Of a DNA stretch of 64,000 bases, positions 8,384 to 16,798 are shown piece after piece. The stretch comes from Bog-756 sp963756515 (GTDB lineage: Bacteria > Actinomycetota > Acidimicrobiia > Acidimicrobiales > RAAP-2): the NCBI GenBank assembly GCA_963756515.1, contig CAVWNV010000002.1, positions 62,001-126,000 of the forward strand. Direction: 5' to 3'. The position numbers and the translations under genes are program-made. Within the stretch, counting starts at the first letter, position 1; each line of letters begins with the position of its first letter. Under the pieces are notes generated by a model, which was not told the origin of the DNA, made no database searches, and saw only the letters and a program-made list of their open reading frames with translations.

Positions 8384-9736
8384 TCAGGACGGCTTCCCCG
8401 ACGGACCGCCCCCCGACTCCCGGGCCGCCCACGAGAACACACCGTGGGCCATGGTGGACGAGGCGGCGTCGGCCCGGCGGGTGAAGACGGTGCGGCGGAC
8501 CTCCTGTACACCCGGGTCGTCCGGGGCGGCCAACCAGGCCAGTTCGGCCAGATGGCCGGCCAGGCGCAGTGCGGTGTCGCCGGCGGTGTCGCCACCCGGG
8601 GCCTTCCCTTCCGGTGTGGCGACACCGCCGTGGGAAGTGGCGAGGGCCAGGGCCCGGTCGGCCAGGGCACCGGCGCCGCCGGCCAGTTCGGCCAGTTCGA
8701 CGGCCAGGGTCCTCTCCGGGGCCGGCTTCAGGGTGGCCGGATTGCCGTCCCACCAGCCGCCGTACTGTCGCCAGACCGTCCGCACGATGAACTCGGGTTC
8801 GTCGTAGACGGGTCGGAGATAGGGCCGCTCCATCAGGCCGGCCGGCGGGGCCACGGTGTGGATGACCTCGTCCAGGCGGGCCCCGCTGTTCATGAGCGCC
8901 AACGTCTGGCTGACCAGGGACTCGAGCAGGGCCGCGGTGTCGGTCAGGGCTTGGACCACCCGCTCCCCCCCGACCACCGGGTAGCCGTGTCCGGGGAGCA
9001 GCACCTCGGGACCGCCCTCGGGCGTGTCGTAGAGGGCCAGCATCTGGTGGAGGGCGTCGGCCCACTCCAGCGGATAGCGCTGCACCTTCTGCGGGTTGCC
9101 GGCATTGGGGGAGGCCCAGATGAACAGGTCGCCGCAACACAGCACCTTGGCCGCGGGGAACCAGGTCCAGGTGTGGTCGTCCGTCTCCCCCTTGGCATGG
9201 TGGAGTTCGGCCCTCACCCCGCCGACGTCGAGATCGAGATGGTCGCGGTAGGTGCGGTCGGGGTAGCGGTACTCCGTGGGCCACACCAGGGACTCGATGT
9301 CGAACTGACGCCGGTTGATGATGCCGTTGTATCCGGCCGTCTTGATGTAGCGGTCGAACCGGGCCGGAAGGGCCTCGTGGGCCACCACCACCGGCTCCGG
9401 CCACCCGGACTCGGCCGACTCCGCCGCCCAGACGGGCACGCCGAAGACGTGGTCGATGTGGCCGTGCGAGTAGATGGCGGTGTGGAGGCGGCCTGTCCGC
9501 CAGGCCCGCAACGTGCGGTGGATCTCGGAGGCCATGAAGGCGCTGCCGGTGTCGACCAGCACCAGCCCGTCCTCGGTGCTCACGGCCGACACGTTGGCGA
9601 AGGACGGAACGAAGCTGACGTCGTCGGCGACCTCGGCCAACCCGGACGAGGGGCTGAGCGGATGGATCTCGGATGTCGTGACCGCCCCGGTCCAGAGGCG
9701 GTCGGCGATCTCCAGCACGTCGGTGGGGGCAGCCAT
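8384..9736 (-). CDS. MBL-fold hydrolase, alkylsulfatase-like
   Basis: A 450-residue metallo-beta-lactamase-fold protein. The zinc motif YSHGHIDHVFG occupies residues 89-99 (His91, His93, Asp95, His96), followed by LHHAKGETDDHTWTWFP and LLPGHGYPVVGG for the remaining metal ligands. The sequence after the MBL domain (ERPYLRPVYDEPEF to YGGWWDGNPATLKPAP) matches the linker of SdsA/BDS1-type alkyl sulfatases, but the C-terminal SCP2-like domain is reduced to a helical stretch. Activity on sulfate esters is only an inference. Three bases separate it from the upstream membrane-protein gene. Confidence 0.85.
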   Translation of the reverse strand: MAAPTDVLEIADRLWTGAVTTSEIHPLSPSSGLAEVADDVSFVPSFANVSAVSTEDGLVLVDTGSAFMASEIHRTLRAWRTGRLHTAIYSHGHIDHVFGVPVWAAESAESGWPEPVVVAHEALPARFDRYIKTAGYNGIINRRQFDIESLVWPTEYRYPDRTYRDHLDLDVGGVRAELHHAKGETDDHTWTWFPAAKVLCCGDLFIWASPNAGNPQKVQRYPLEWADALHQMLALYDTPEGGPEVLLPGHGYPVVGGERVVQALTDTAALLESLVSQTLALMNSGARLDEVIHTVAPPAGLMERPYLRPVYDEPEFIVRTVWRQYGGWWDGNPATLKPAPERTLAVELAELAGGAGALADRALALATSHGGVATPEGKAPGGDTAGDTALRLAGHLAELAWLAAPDDPGVQEVRRTVFTRRADAASSTMAHGVFSWAARESGGGPSGKPS

Positions 9737-9739
9737 GGT

Positions 9740-10492
9740 TCAGCCGTCGGTCTGGTCGGAGTCGGACGGAGCGGTGAACCGGCCGGCCAGTCGACCGGCG
9801 TTCCGGATGGTCCGTTTGACCCGCTCCTCGGCCCCGGGCCGATGCCGGGCCACCGCCTGTCGTCCCGTTACCGCTGCGGTGGCTGCGGTCCGACCCGCCC
9901 ACCGCGCTGCCGCCGCGCCGGCGTCTGTGGTGACCGGTGCGGCCACGCCGTCCCCCTGGCCCGGGGTGGCCCGGGGCGACGCGGCCCGGGACGGGTGAGG
10001 ATCCGCGTCAGGACCACGGGTAGCGGAGCCCGGGCCGGCCACGGTGGCCGTGGCGTCGATCACCGGGGCGGCCGATCCCCGTCGGTTGGCCCCGACCCGT
10101 CGGGGCCCGGTCGTCTCGGTGAGGGTGGCCACCCGGATCAGGCCGACGGCACCGAACTCCAGGACGATGATCCCCTCGATGTCGGGACGGAGGGCGGGGA
10201 CGACGGGGGCGACCGCCGCCACCGCCGCCGTCACGACCACCAGGATCAGATGGAGCCCGGGTGGGCAGATCCGGAAGATTCCGAGGGGGCCCTGTGCGGT
10301 GACGGCCAGGACGACCAGGGCCACGGCCACCCCCACCAGCAACCCGCCGTTGCTGACGTGTATCGAGATGTCGACGAAGGCGAAGGCCACGATGAGCTCG
10401 ATCACCTGCAAGGACCACAGCGGGAGCCATCGGCCCCGTCCGTCCCGACGGTCCCTCGACAGGATCGGGCCCCCGGCGATCCTGTCGCTCAT
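9740..10492 (-). CDS. hypothetical membrane protein with low-complexity tail
   Basis: A 250-residue protein not assigned to a family. Residues 22-125 hold about four hydrophobic segments (LWSLQVIELIVAFAFVDI, GLLVGVAVALVVLAVTA, LHLILVVVTAAVAAVAPVV, GIIVLEFGAVGLIRV). The rest is Ala/Pro/Gly/Arg-rich and probably disordered and cytoplasmic. It lies between tatA and the MBL hydrolase with very short gaps, so it is likely co-transcribed. Function unknown. Confidence 0.7.
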   Translation of the reverse strand: MSDRIAGGPILSRDRRDGRGRWLPLWSLQVIELIVAFAFVDISIHVSNGGLLVGVAVALVVLAVTAQGPLGIFRICPPGLHLILVVVTAAVAAVAPVVPALRPDIEGIIVLEFGAVGLIRVATLTETTGPRRVGANRRGSAAPVIDATATVAGPGSATRGPDADPHPSRAASPRATPGQGDGVAAPVTTDAGAAAARWAGRTAATAAVTGRQAVARHRPGAEERVKRTIRNAGRLAGRFTAPSDSDQTDG

Positions 10493-10508
10493 CGGCGCTC
10501 CTGCCGGG

Positions 10509-10790
10509 CTAGGACGTCGGACCCTGCTGGCCCTCGACGTTCACCTGCACCGCCGGGGGAGTGGCTGGAGGGTTCACCGCCGCCGGGGGAGTGGCCTGGG
10601 CCACGGCGGGGGGCGCAGCGGGATCATCGGAGGATCCCTCGTCGAGCCCCTTCTTGAACTCCTTCTGGGCCGACCCGAGTGAGCGGGCCAACTTGGGGAT
10701 CTGGGTGGAGCCGAACAGGACCAGCACCACCACGACCAGGATGATGATGCCGTCTACGCCAAAGATCTCTGCGGGGGGGCCGAAGTTCAC
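10509..10790 (-). CDS. tatA: twin-arginine translocase subunit TatA
   Basis: A 93-residue Tat component. One membrane helix (IIILVVVVLVLFGSTQIPKL, with the FG hinge) is followed by the amphipathic helix ARSLGSAQKEFKKGLDEG and a Pro/Ala-rich tail of about 40 residues. It oligomerises to form the translocation path for folded proteins. tatB and tatC are not adjacent. A Tat system is directly relevant to the twin-arginine substrate encoded at 38450-39844. Confidence 0.93.
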   Translation of the reverse strand: MNFGPPAEIFGVDGIIILVVVVLVLFGSTQIPKLARSLGSAQKEFKKGLDEGSSDDPAAPPAVAQATPPAAVNPPATPPAVQVNVEGQQGPTS

Positions 10791-10921
10791 GATGGTGTCT
10801 CCTTCTATCGGCTGCTGACTACCAGGTTAGACCCGTCGGTCGTGGCCCGCCGCGCAGCGGCCGCAACGGGCTGTGGTGGTATTCGGCGCCGCCGGCCAGG
10901 GCGGATGACGTCTCCGGCTCC

Positions 10922-11401
10922 TCAACCGGCCAGGAACACCCCTAGGCAGAGCGCCGCCACCGAGGCCAGGGCCCCGATGGCCCCCCAGACGGCCGTGGCC
11001 CGCTTCGATGCGGCCCGCTGGTGGAGCAGGACGGCCACCCCGGCCATCACCACCACGGCGATCTTGACCATCAGCACGGTCTTCCACGCCGAGGAGGCGT
11101 CCTTGACCGTCAGTGACCCGATGTTCCAGAACCCCGTGACCACCAGCACGGCGTAGGCCGGCCAGAGCAGGCGCCCGAAGGCCCGGGCCACCTTCTTCGG
11201 GGCGTCCTCGCCCAGCGTTCTGATGGTCGGCAGCAGCCCGGCCACCGTGAACTGCCCGCCCACCCAGACGGTGGCGGCCAGCGCGTGGAGGATCAGCCGG
11301 AACCCTCCGAGGGCGTCGGAGAGGGACGGGACGTTGCCGGCGGCCTGCCCACCCGCCTCGACGACGGCCCGCCCCAACCCTGTGACGACGGCGGCGGTCA
11401 C
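10922..11401 (-). CDS. CopD-like integral membrane protein
   Basis: A 159-residue protein with four membrane helices, similar to the CopD domain of copper-resistance proteins: helix 1 holds LHALAATVWVGGQF (His39), then LLPTIRTLGEDAPKKVARAFGRLLWPAYAVLVVTGFWN, VLMVKIAVVVMAGVAVLLH and a final helix. A role in copper handling is an inference, though the downstream cytochrome oxidase genes make copper supply plausible. The GTG at 11401 is chosen because longer frames run into the upstream enoyl-CoA hydratase gene, which ends 31 bp away. Confidence 0.75.
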   Translation of the reverse strand: MTAAVVTGLGRAVVEAGGQAAGNVPSLSDALGGFRLILHALAATVWVGGQFTVAGLLPTIRTLGEDAPKKVARAFGRLLWPAYAVLVVTGFWNIGSLTVKDASSAWKTVLMVKIAVVVMAGVAVLLHQRAASKRATAVWGAIGALASVAALCLGVFLAG

Positions 11402-11432
11402 CGGCTGGGAGCGGCCGTCGGCACCGGTGCGG

Positions 11433-12203
11433 TCACGCTCCCGTCCAGTTGGGTTTGCGCTTCTCGGCGAAGGCGATGGGCCCCTCCATGGCATCAGCCG
11501 ATCCGAACACCTCGGGTACGGCGGCGTTGTTGATGACCCAGCCCTCGGCGTCGGGGAGCTCCCCGGCCTGTTTCATGACCCGCTTGGACGCCCGCACCGC
11601 CAGGGGCGCGTTGTCGGCGATGGTGCCGGCCAGGGCCAGGGCCTCGTCCATCAGTTTGTCGGCCGGCACGACCCGGTTGATCAGCCCGAGCTCCAGGGCC
11701 CGCCGGGCGTCGATGGGGTCCCCGGTGAGGGCCAGCTCGAGGGCGATGGCCGGTGGGATCCGCTTCGGCAGCCGGATGAGGCCACCGGCCCCGGCCATCA
11801 GGCCCCGCTTGACCTCGGGTATGCCGAACTTGGCCTCTTCCACCGCCACCACCAGGTCGCAGGAGAGCATGATCTCGCACCCTCCGGCCAGGGCCGACCC
11901 GTTGACCGCGGCGATCAGGGGCTTGGGGAAGTCCCGCTGCGCGATGCCTCCGAACCCTCCCTTGGCCCCCATGATCTCGCCGGCCTCACCGGCGGTGAAG
12001 GCCTTGAGGTCCATACCGGCGCTGAAGGCCTTGTCCCCGCTTCCGGTCACGACGACCACCCAGCAGTCGTTGTCGGCCTCGAGCTCGTCGAACGCGCTGG
12101 AGAAGGCCCTCGACACGGCGCCGTTGATGGCGTTGCGGGCCTCGGGCCTGTTGATGGTGAGGATCTCGATGTGACCCTGGCGTTGGCGGAGCAGCTCGGA
12201 CAT
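11433..12203 (-). CDS. enoyl-CoA hydratase/isomerase (crotonase) family
   Basis: A 256-residue crotonase. The oxyanion-hole residues lie in AFSAGMDLKAF and in VNGSALAGGCEIMLSCDL. The helix after it (AKFGIPEVKRGLMAGAGGLIRLPKRIPPAIALELALTG) carries Glu at the usual first catalytic position and Gly-Ala-Gly in place of the second Glu-containing segment seen in true hydratases. It therefore may act as an isomerase or hydratase on an unusual CoA ester. AGGGAGA lies 7 nt upstream of the ATG. It follows the thiolase-like gene by 29 bp, suggesting a joint beta-oxidation-like role. Confidence 0.9.
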   Translation of the reverse strand: MSELLRQRQGHIEILTINRPEARNAINGAVSRAFSSAFDELEADNDCWVVVVTGSGDKAFSAGMDLKAFTAGEAGEIMGAKGGFGGIAQRDFPKPLIAAVNGSALAGGCEIMLSCDLVVAVEEAKFGIPEVKRGLMAGAGGLIRLPKRIPPAIALELALTGDPIDARRALELGLINRVVPADKLMDEALALAGTIADNAPLAVRASKRVMKQAGELPDAEGWVINNAAVPEVFGSADAMEGPIAFAEKRKPNWTGA

Positions 12204-12232
12204 GACGGGTCTCCCTGTGTACGGTCGGTCGG

Positions 12233-13759
12233 TCAGCCTGTGGCCAGACGGTAGCGCGCCGGCCCGGGCATGACGACGACGGCGTTCCCGACCAGACCCG
12301 GGACGTCGAGGTGACCGACGGTCCGGGTGACGTCGTCGTCCGCCGCAGCCAGGGCCATGTGGCGCCCGTCGGGCAGCCGGGCGATCAACGGGGCCCCGGT
12401 GGCCGCCCCCTCGTGGTCCCGGACCACCGTGACCGCCACGATGGTGGCCTCGGTCGCCACCTCCACCGAGGCCGCGGTCTCCACGGCCGAGGCGTCGATC
12501 CGGGCCTGGGCCCCACCGGTGTCCCCGCGCCGGAACCCGGCCGGCGGCGGCGTCGACCCGTAGAGGCCGAGGGCGTGCTTGGTGATGAACCAGCCGAGGC
12601 CGGTGGTCATGCCCAGCCGGGCCGGTGCCCCCCGCAGCCGGTCGCACACGGTGGCGATGGCGTGCGTGGTGTAGTTGTTGCCCGGACCGCCGAAGAAGGG
12701 CAGACCACCGGTGACCGAAAGGCCTCGCCGGTCGTCGGTGGCTATCCCGAGGGCCTCGGCCGCCAGTTCGATGGCGGAGGGGAAGCACGAGTAGAGATCG
12801 ATCACCTCGACATCGTCGATGCCGATGCTGCCACCCGGGCCGGCCGCAGCCGAGGCCGCGTCGAAGGCGGCCGCGCCGGCCGCGCCGATGGCCGGAGATC
12901 GTCCGGGATCGGGCCGGGAGGCCGGAAACCGGACGTCGACCGCTTCCGCGCCCGACCAGATGAAGACGGCTCGGTCGGCGACACCGGCCCGGCGGGCGGC
13001 TTCGAGGGAGCAGACCACCAGGGCCGCGCCCTGGTCCGACCCCAGGAAGGCCGTCATGAGCTTGGTGTACGGCTCGCACACGATGCGATTCCGGGGGGTC
13101 GGGGTGGCGATGGTCTCGGGTTCGTGGGCCGTGGGGAACCAGGCGAACGGATTGGTGGCCGCCACCTCGGAGAGCGGAGCCAACAGCCGGCCCATGCTCT
13201 GCCGGTGGGCCTCGGTGTCGTGACCGGCCCGCCAGGCCACGACGCTCTCGAACAGTGGGTACACGTGCACCGGCAGGGCCAGGCCGATGGCCGATTCGGC
13301 CGGGCCCAGCCCGGGGAGATCGTCACCGACCACAGGGTCCGGAAACCGATCCACGCCGTCGTGGCGTGGCAGGCCGGCGGCCCGCCGGGCCCGCGAGGAG
13401 CGGATGGCCTCGGCCCCGGCGATGACCGTGACGTCCAACCGGCCTTCGGCGATGTCGGTGGCGGCCCGGTTGACCAGCCACTGGGGTGAGTTGCCTCCGA
13501 TGGTGGTCACCTCGGTCGATGCGGAGGCTGCGCCGATCCGATCGGCCAGGTCCCGGGCCGGGGCCGGGCCGGAACGGCTCATCACATTGACCACCGATAC
13601 CCGGTCGACGGCGCCCCGCAGCGCGGGCACGTCGGCCAGTGCGGCCTCGCAGGCCCGGGCCATGAGGTCGAGGGGGGTCACCAGCTCGGTGCGTTCGATG
13701 GACTGCCCCGAGGCCACGACGACGGGGATCCTCTCGGGATCGGTGACAGCGCCGGTCAT
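12233..13759 (-). CDS. thiolase-like acetyl-CoA acetyltransferase family protein lacking the nucleophilic Cys
   Basis: A 508-residue member of the SCP2-thiolase-like group. The thiolase fold is clear: VVASGQSIERTELVTPLDLM, AGAEAIRSSRARR, SVTGGLPFFGGPGNNYTTHAI and GLGWFITKHALGLYG. At the site where degradative thiolases have the acylated Cys, the sequence reads TTIGGNSPQWLVNRAATDI, with no Cys. An extra C-terminal domain of about 100 residues follows. Such Cys-less thiolase-like proteins are known in mycobacteria; their activity is uncertain. ATG at 13759. It heads a minus-strand unit running towards the cytochrome oxidase genes. Confidence 0.83.
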   Translation of the reverse strand: MTGAVTDPERIPVVVASGQSIERTELVTPLDLMARACEAALADVPALRGAVDRVSVVNVMSRSGPAPARDLADRIGAASASTEVTTIGGNSPQWLVNRAATDIAEGRLDVTVIAGAEAIRSSRARRAAGLPRHDGVDRFPDPVVGDDLPGLGPAESAIGLALPVHVYPLFESVVAWRAGHDTEAHRQSMGRLLAPLSEVAATNPFAWFPTAHEPETIATPTPRNRIVCEPYTKLMTAFLGSDQGAALVVCSLEAARRAGVADRAVFIWSGAEAVDVRFPASRPDPGRSPAIGAAGAAAFDAASAAAGPGGSIGIDDVEVIDLYSCFPSAIELAAEALGIATDDRRGLSVTGGLPFFGGPGNNYTTHAIATVCDRLRGAPARLGMTTGLGWFITKHALGLYGSTPPPAGFRRGDTGGAQARIDASAVETAASVEVATEATIVAVTVVRDHEGAATGAPLIARLPDGRHMALAAADDDVTRTVGHLDVPGLVGNAVVVMPGPARYRLATG

Positions 13760-13786
13760 CGGAGGGGCTCGCTCATGGGCAGGTGC

Positions 13787-13827
13787 GGGCCGCGTGGCGT
13801 CTCGGGCCGCGTGGCGTCTCGGGCCGC
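13787..13827. repeat. 17-bp direct repeat between divergent genes
   Basis: GGGCCGCGTGGCGTCTC occurs at 13787-13803 and again at 13804-13820, then a partial third copy (GGGCCGC). It sits in the 146-bp intergenic region between the thiolase-like gene and the divergent GH1 gene and could affect promoter spacing. Confidence 0.6.
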
Positions 13828-13905
13828 AAGCTACCATCGCCATCCGAGCACCACCGACGGGCTGCGCCCGGCGTGCGCCCGATCGCAGAACGGAAAGGTG
13901 GGTCG

Positions 13906-15426
13906 GTGTCCTCCAACCCGAAGCCAGCGTCGGCCCCAGCGGCGGCCGGTACGGTCCTCCCCGACGGCTTCCTCTTCGGTGTGGCCACGGCCGGGTTCCA
14001 GATCGAGGGCGGGTTCAACGGACCCGGCCAGCCGGCCAACAACTGGCTGGCCTGGGAACAGGTGGGACGGGTCGAGCCGTCCGGGGATGCAGTGGGCTTC
14101 TGGGAGCGCCCCGAGCAGGCCCTGGACCGGGCGGCCGCCCTCGGGTGTGACAGCTTCCGGCTGAGCGTCGAGTGGGCCCGGGTGGTCACCGGTCCCGGTC
14201 AGGTGGACGAGAAGGCCCTCGCCGGCTACGTGGAAGTCGTGCGGGGCTGCGTCGACCGCGGCCTTCAACCCCTGGTGACCCTCCACCACTTCACCCATCC
14301 GGCCTGGTTGGGCGAAGATCTCTGGCTCCGTCCCGACGCGCCCGACCGCTACCGGTCCTGGGTGGAGCTGGCGGCCGCATCCCTGGCCCCGTGGGTCCGC
14401 CACTGGGTCACGCTCAACGAGATCAATGTCCTGGCCACCGGCTCCTGGCTGCTGGGCATGTTCCCGCCGGGCCGCATCCTGGCCGTCGAGGACGCCGCCA
14501 TCGCCACCGATCACCTCCTGTGCGCGCACGTGCTCGCCTACGAGGCCATCCACCGGGTCCGTCGGGACGCCGTCGTCACCACCAACAACGCCTGCCTGAC
14601 CGCCTACCCCTACGATCGCATGCTCATCGATGTCCTGCTGGCCCGGAGCTCGGGGGTCGAGCGCGGCCACGTCGACGAATGGCTTCGGGACCGCCGGCAT
14701 CAGCACGACGCCCTGGTCCCCGCGTCAGGCCTGGCCGAGCGGGTGGTGCGGGGCGTGGGGGCGGCCACGTCGGCATACCGGCCGCGGCGCCGCCCGGCCG
14801 GATCAGGGGGATCCGGACCGGACACCTTCGGTGGTCGGGTCGTGCCCCGCCGGGCCGTGGACGCGGTCTACGACAGCCCCCACGACCGCACCCTCGATGT
14901 GCTCGGCCTCGACTGGTACGACCCCGCCGTGGGTCGCCACTTCCGATGGCCCGGCCATCGCACCGCCGGCGGACGGAGTGGCCTCCCCACCCGGGCCCTG
15001 TGGGACGAGGTGCCCGACCCGGTCGGCCTCACGGGCTGGCTGTCCGCGCAACGTTCACTGGCCCCGGACCTTCCGTTGTGGGTGGTGGAGAACGGGCTGT
15101 GCAGTCGGGTCCGGGACGGTCACGCCTATCCGCGACTCGACGGATGGGATCGTCCTCGCTATCTGCGCGAGCACGTGGCGGCCGTGATGGCGGCCGTGGA
15201 CGACGGTGTTCCCGTGGCCGGGTACTGGCACTGGTCACTGGTCGACAACTACGAGTGGGGCTCGTACGAGCCGCGTTTCGGCCTCCACCGGTTCGACCGG
15301 GGCGGACGCCACGGCGGACCGGGCTGGCAGGAGGACGATGCGCTGGGCGACGACGCCGCCGGCGCCTACCGCCGAATCATCGCCGGCCTCCGGGCCGGTG
15401 ACCGGTCGGTGCTCCGGGCCGACTGA
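13906..15426 (+). CDS. glycoside hydrolase family 1 protein (beta-glycosidase-like)
   Basis: A 506-residue retaining glycosidase of family GH1. The N-terminal GFLFGVATAGFQIEGG, the acid/base segment WVTLNEINVLA (Glu172), the nucleophile segment LWVVENGLCSR (Glu395) and the C-terminal GYWHWSLVDNYEWGSYEP are all present. The acid/base motif is NEI rather than the usual NEP. An insert around residues 255-320, ending in GGRVVPRRAVDAV, is longer than in typical beta-glucosidases. GTG at 13906 follows an AAAGGTGGG stretch. No signal peptide. Substrate unknown. Confidence 0.88.
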   Translation: MSSNPKPASAPAAAGTVLPDGFLFGVATAGFQIEGGFNGPGQPANNWLAWEQVGRVEPSGDAVGFWERPEQALDRAAALGCDSFRLSVEWARVVTGPGQVDEKALAGYVEVVRGCVDRGLQPLVTLHHFTHPAWLGEDLWLRPDAPDRYRSWVELAAASLAPWVRHWVTLNEINVLATGSWLLGMFPPGRILAVEDAAIATDHLLCAHVLAYEAIHRVRRDAVVTTNNACLTAYPYDRMLIDVLLARSSGVERGHVDEWLRDRRHQHDALVPASGLAERVVRGVGAATSAYRPRRRPAGSGGSGPDTFGGRVVPRRAVDAVYDSPHDRTLDVLGLDWYDPAVGRHFRWPGHRTAGGRSGLPTRALWDEVPDPVGLTGWLSAQRSLAPDLPLWVVENGLCSRVRDGHAYPRLDGWDRPRYLREHVAAVMAAVDDGVPVAGYWHWSLVDNYEWGSYEPRFGLHRFDRGGRHGGPGWQEDDALGDDAAGAYRRIIAGLRAGDRSVLRAD

Positions 15427-15455
15427 GGGACGACGCCGCCGGCGGCCGCGGTCCC
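15427..15455. terminator. GC-rich hairpin between convergent genes
   Basis: GGGAC (15427-15431) pairs with GTCCC (15451-15455), enclosing the self-complementary core GCCGCCGGCGGC. It starts directly after the GH1 stop and lies 8 bp from the convergent nitronate monooxygenase-like stop, so it could terminate both. No T run. Confidence 0.4.
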
Positions 15456-15462
15456 ACCGGAC

Positions 15463-16431
15463 TCACGCCGCGCCCGCCCCGAGGTGCGCCAGCACCTGCT
15501 CGGCCTGATCGACCATCTGGGAGACGACGCTGGCCGCCGGCATCAGTGTCTGGATGGCGCCGACCCCCTGGCCGCTCGGATAGCACTCGCGTTCGGGGTC
15601 GATGTCGGGGGTGTCCTCGCCACCACCCAGGTGGAAGGCACCCTCCTCGATCGAGGTGCCCAGCTGGGCCGGGAACGGGTTGAGGCGATCGGGATGCTCC
15701 TCGTAGTAGCGCGTGTAGCGGTTGCGGACCACCCGCATGGTCTTGCCCGAGAAGGCGCGGCTGATGGTGGTGCCGTCCTCCGTGGTCCGGATGAGGGCGT
15801 CCTTGTACCCGGCCACCCCGCGGGCCTCGGGGGTGGCGATGAACCGCGTGCCGACCCACACGCCGTCGGCGCCGAGGGCCAACGACGCGGCCAGACCCCG
15901 CCCGTCGACGATTCCACCGGCCGCCACGACCGGGATGTGGGCGCCGACGGCGTCGACCACCTGGGGGACCAGCGGCATGGTGGCCACCTGTCCGGTGTGG
16001 CCGCCGGCTTCGGTCCCCTGGGCCACCACGATGTCGCAGCCGGCGTCGAGCGCCCGTCGGGCGTGCTCCACCTTGCCGCACATGTTGACCACGAGCACGC
16101 CGTGACGGTGGCAGAGCTCGACGACGCCGGCCGGAACCCCCAGTCCGGCCACGAACACGGTGGCCCCTCCGGCGATGATCTGTTCCACCTGGCCTTCGAG
16201 GTCCCCGGGCATGGCCGTCAGGAGGTCCACGCCGAAGGGCTTGTCGGTGGCCGTCGCCACCGCGGCGATCTCGGACACCATGCGCTCGTTGCTCATGGTC
16301 GAGGCCCCGAGGCACCCGAAGCCGCCGGCCTCCGACACTGCGGTGACCAGGGGCGCATACGACACACCCCCCATGCCGGCCAACATGACCGGATGTTGGA
16401 TACCGAGCATCTCGGTCAACCTGGTCTTCAT
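15463..16431 (-). CDS. nitronate monooxygenase / FabK-like FMN enzyme
   Basis: A 322-residue TIM-barrel flavoprotein of the 2-nitropropane dioxygenase family. N-terminal HPVMLAGMGGVSYAPLVTAVSEAGGFGCLG forms the first FMN-contact loop. QGTEAGGHTG and VVAAGGIVDGRGLAASLALGADGVWVGTRFIATPEA are the phosphate-binding and C-terminal barrel motifs. The family oxidises nitronates or, in other members, reduces enoyl-ACP or enoyl-CoA, so the substrate is open. GGAGGAG 6 nt upstream fixes the ATG at 16431 rather than a codon 27 bp further up. Confidence 0.9.
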   Translation of the reverse strand: MKTRLTEMLGIQHPVMLAGMGGVSYAPLVTAVSEAGGFGCLGASTMSNERMVSEIAAVATATDKPFGVDLLTAMPGDLEGQVEQIIAGGATVFVAGLGVPAGVVELCHRHGVLVVNMCGKVEHARRALDAGCDIVVAQGTEAGGHTGQVATMPLVPQVVDAVGAHIPVVAAGGIVDGRGLAASLALGADGVWVGTRFIATPEARGVAGYKDALIRTTEDGTTISRAFSGKTMRVVRNRYTRYYEEHPDRLNPFPAQLGTSIEEGAFHLGGGEDTPDIDPERECYPSGQGVGAIQTLMPAASVVSQMVDQAEQVLAHLGAGAA

Positions 16432-16545
16432 CGTTACTCCTCCGGTCGGGGGTGACACGGGACCACCACGGGCGGGACGACCGCCCGGCGCCGGCCGGGT
16501 CGGAACCCGGACGTCCCGCGACCGGCACCCTACCGGGGCCGGCGG

Positions 16546-16788
16546 TCAGCCGACGTAGGGGCAGTGGCGGCAGCCGCTCTGGCAGCAACGCGACCGCTCG
16601 AGGAGATAGGCGGCCGTCAGGACGAACAACCCGCTCTCCGGGTCGAGATAGCCCGGGTCACCGCGCCGCATGGCTTCGTCGTGGGCCGCGAGGATCCGGG
16701 CCCGGTCGGGACGATCGAGAGGCAGCCGGGACGGATGGGGCTCGTGCCGCGACCGGTCGGCTGGTGGATCGGGCTCCGACGGCAACAC
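16546..16788 (-). CDS. DUF5522 cysteine-rich small protein
   Basis: An 80-residue protein with the conserved block GYLDPESGLFVLTAAYLLER followed by RCCQSGCRHCPYVG, which identifies the DUF5522 family. Four cysteines near the C-terminus (CC-x3-C-x2-C) could bind a metal. Function unknown. GTG at 16788 is used because it lies 10 bp after the end of the exporter gene; longer frames overlap that gene. The family is often annotated in both Actinobacteria and Bacteroidetes. Confidence 0.8.
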   Translation of the reverse strand: MLPSEPDPPADRSRHEPHPSRLPLDRPDRARILAAHDEAMRRGDPGYLDPESGLFVLTAAYLLERSRCCQSGCRHCPYVG

Positions 16789-16798
16789 GTGCGGATCG

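Noticed and set aside
7616..10657. A 1013-codon open frame on the plus strand antisense to ctaC, the MBL hydrolase and neighbours
   Set aside because: Composition is Gly/Arg/His/Asp-rich with no domain, as expected for the antisense frame of high-GC genes. The minus strand has clear conserved proteins in the same place.
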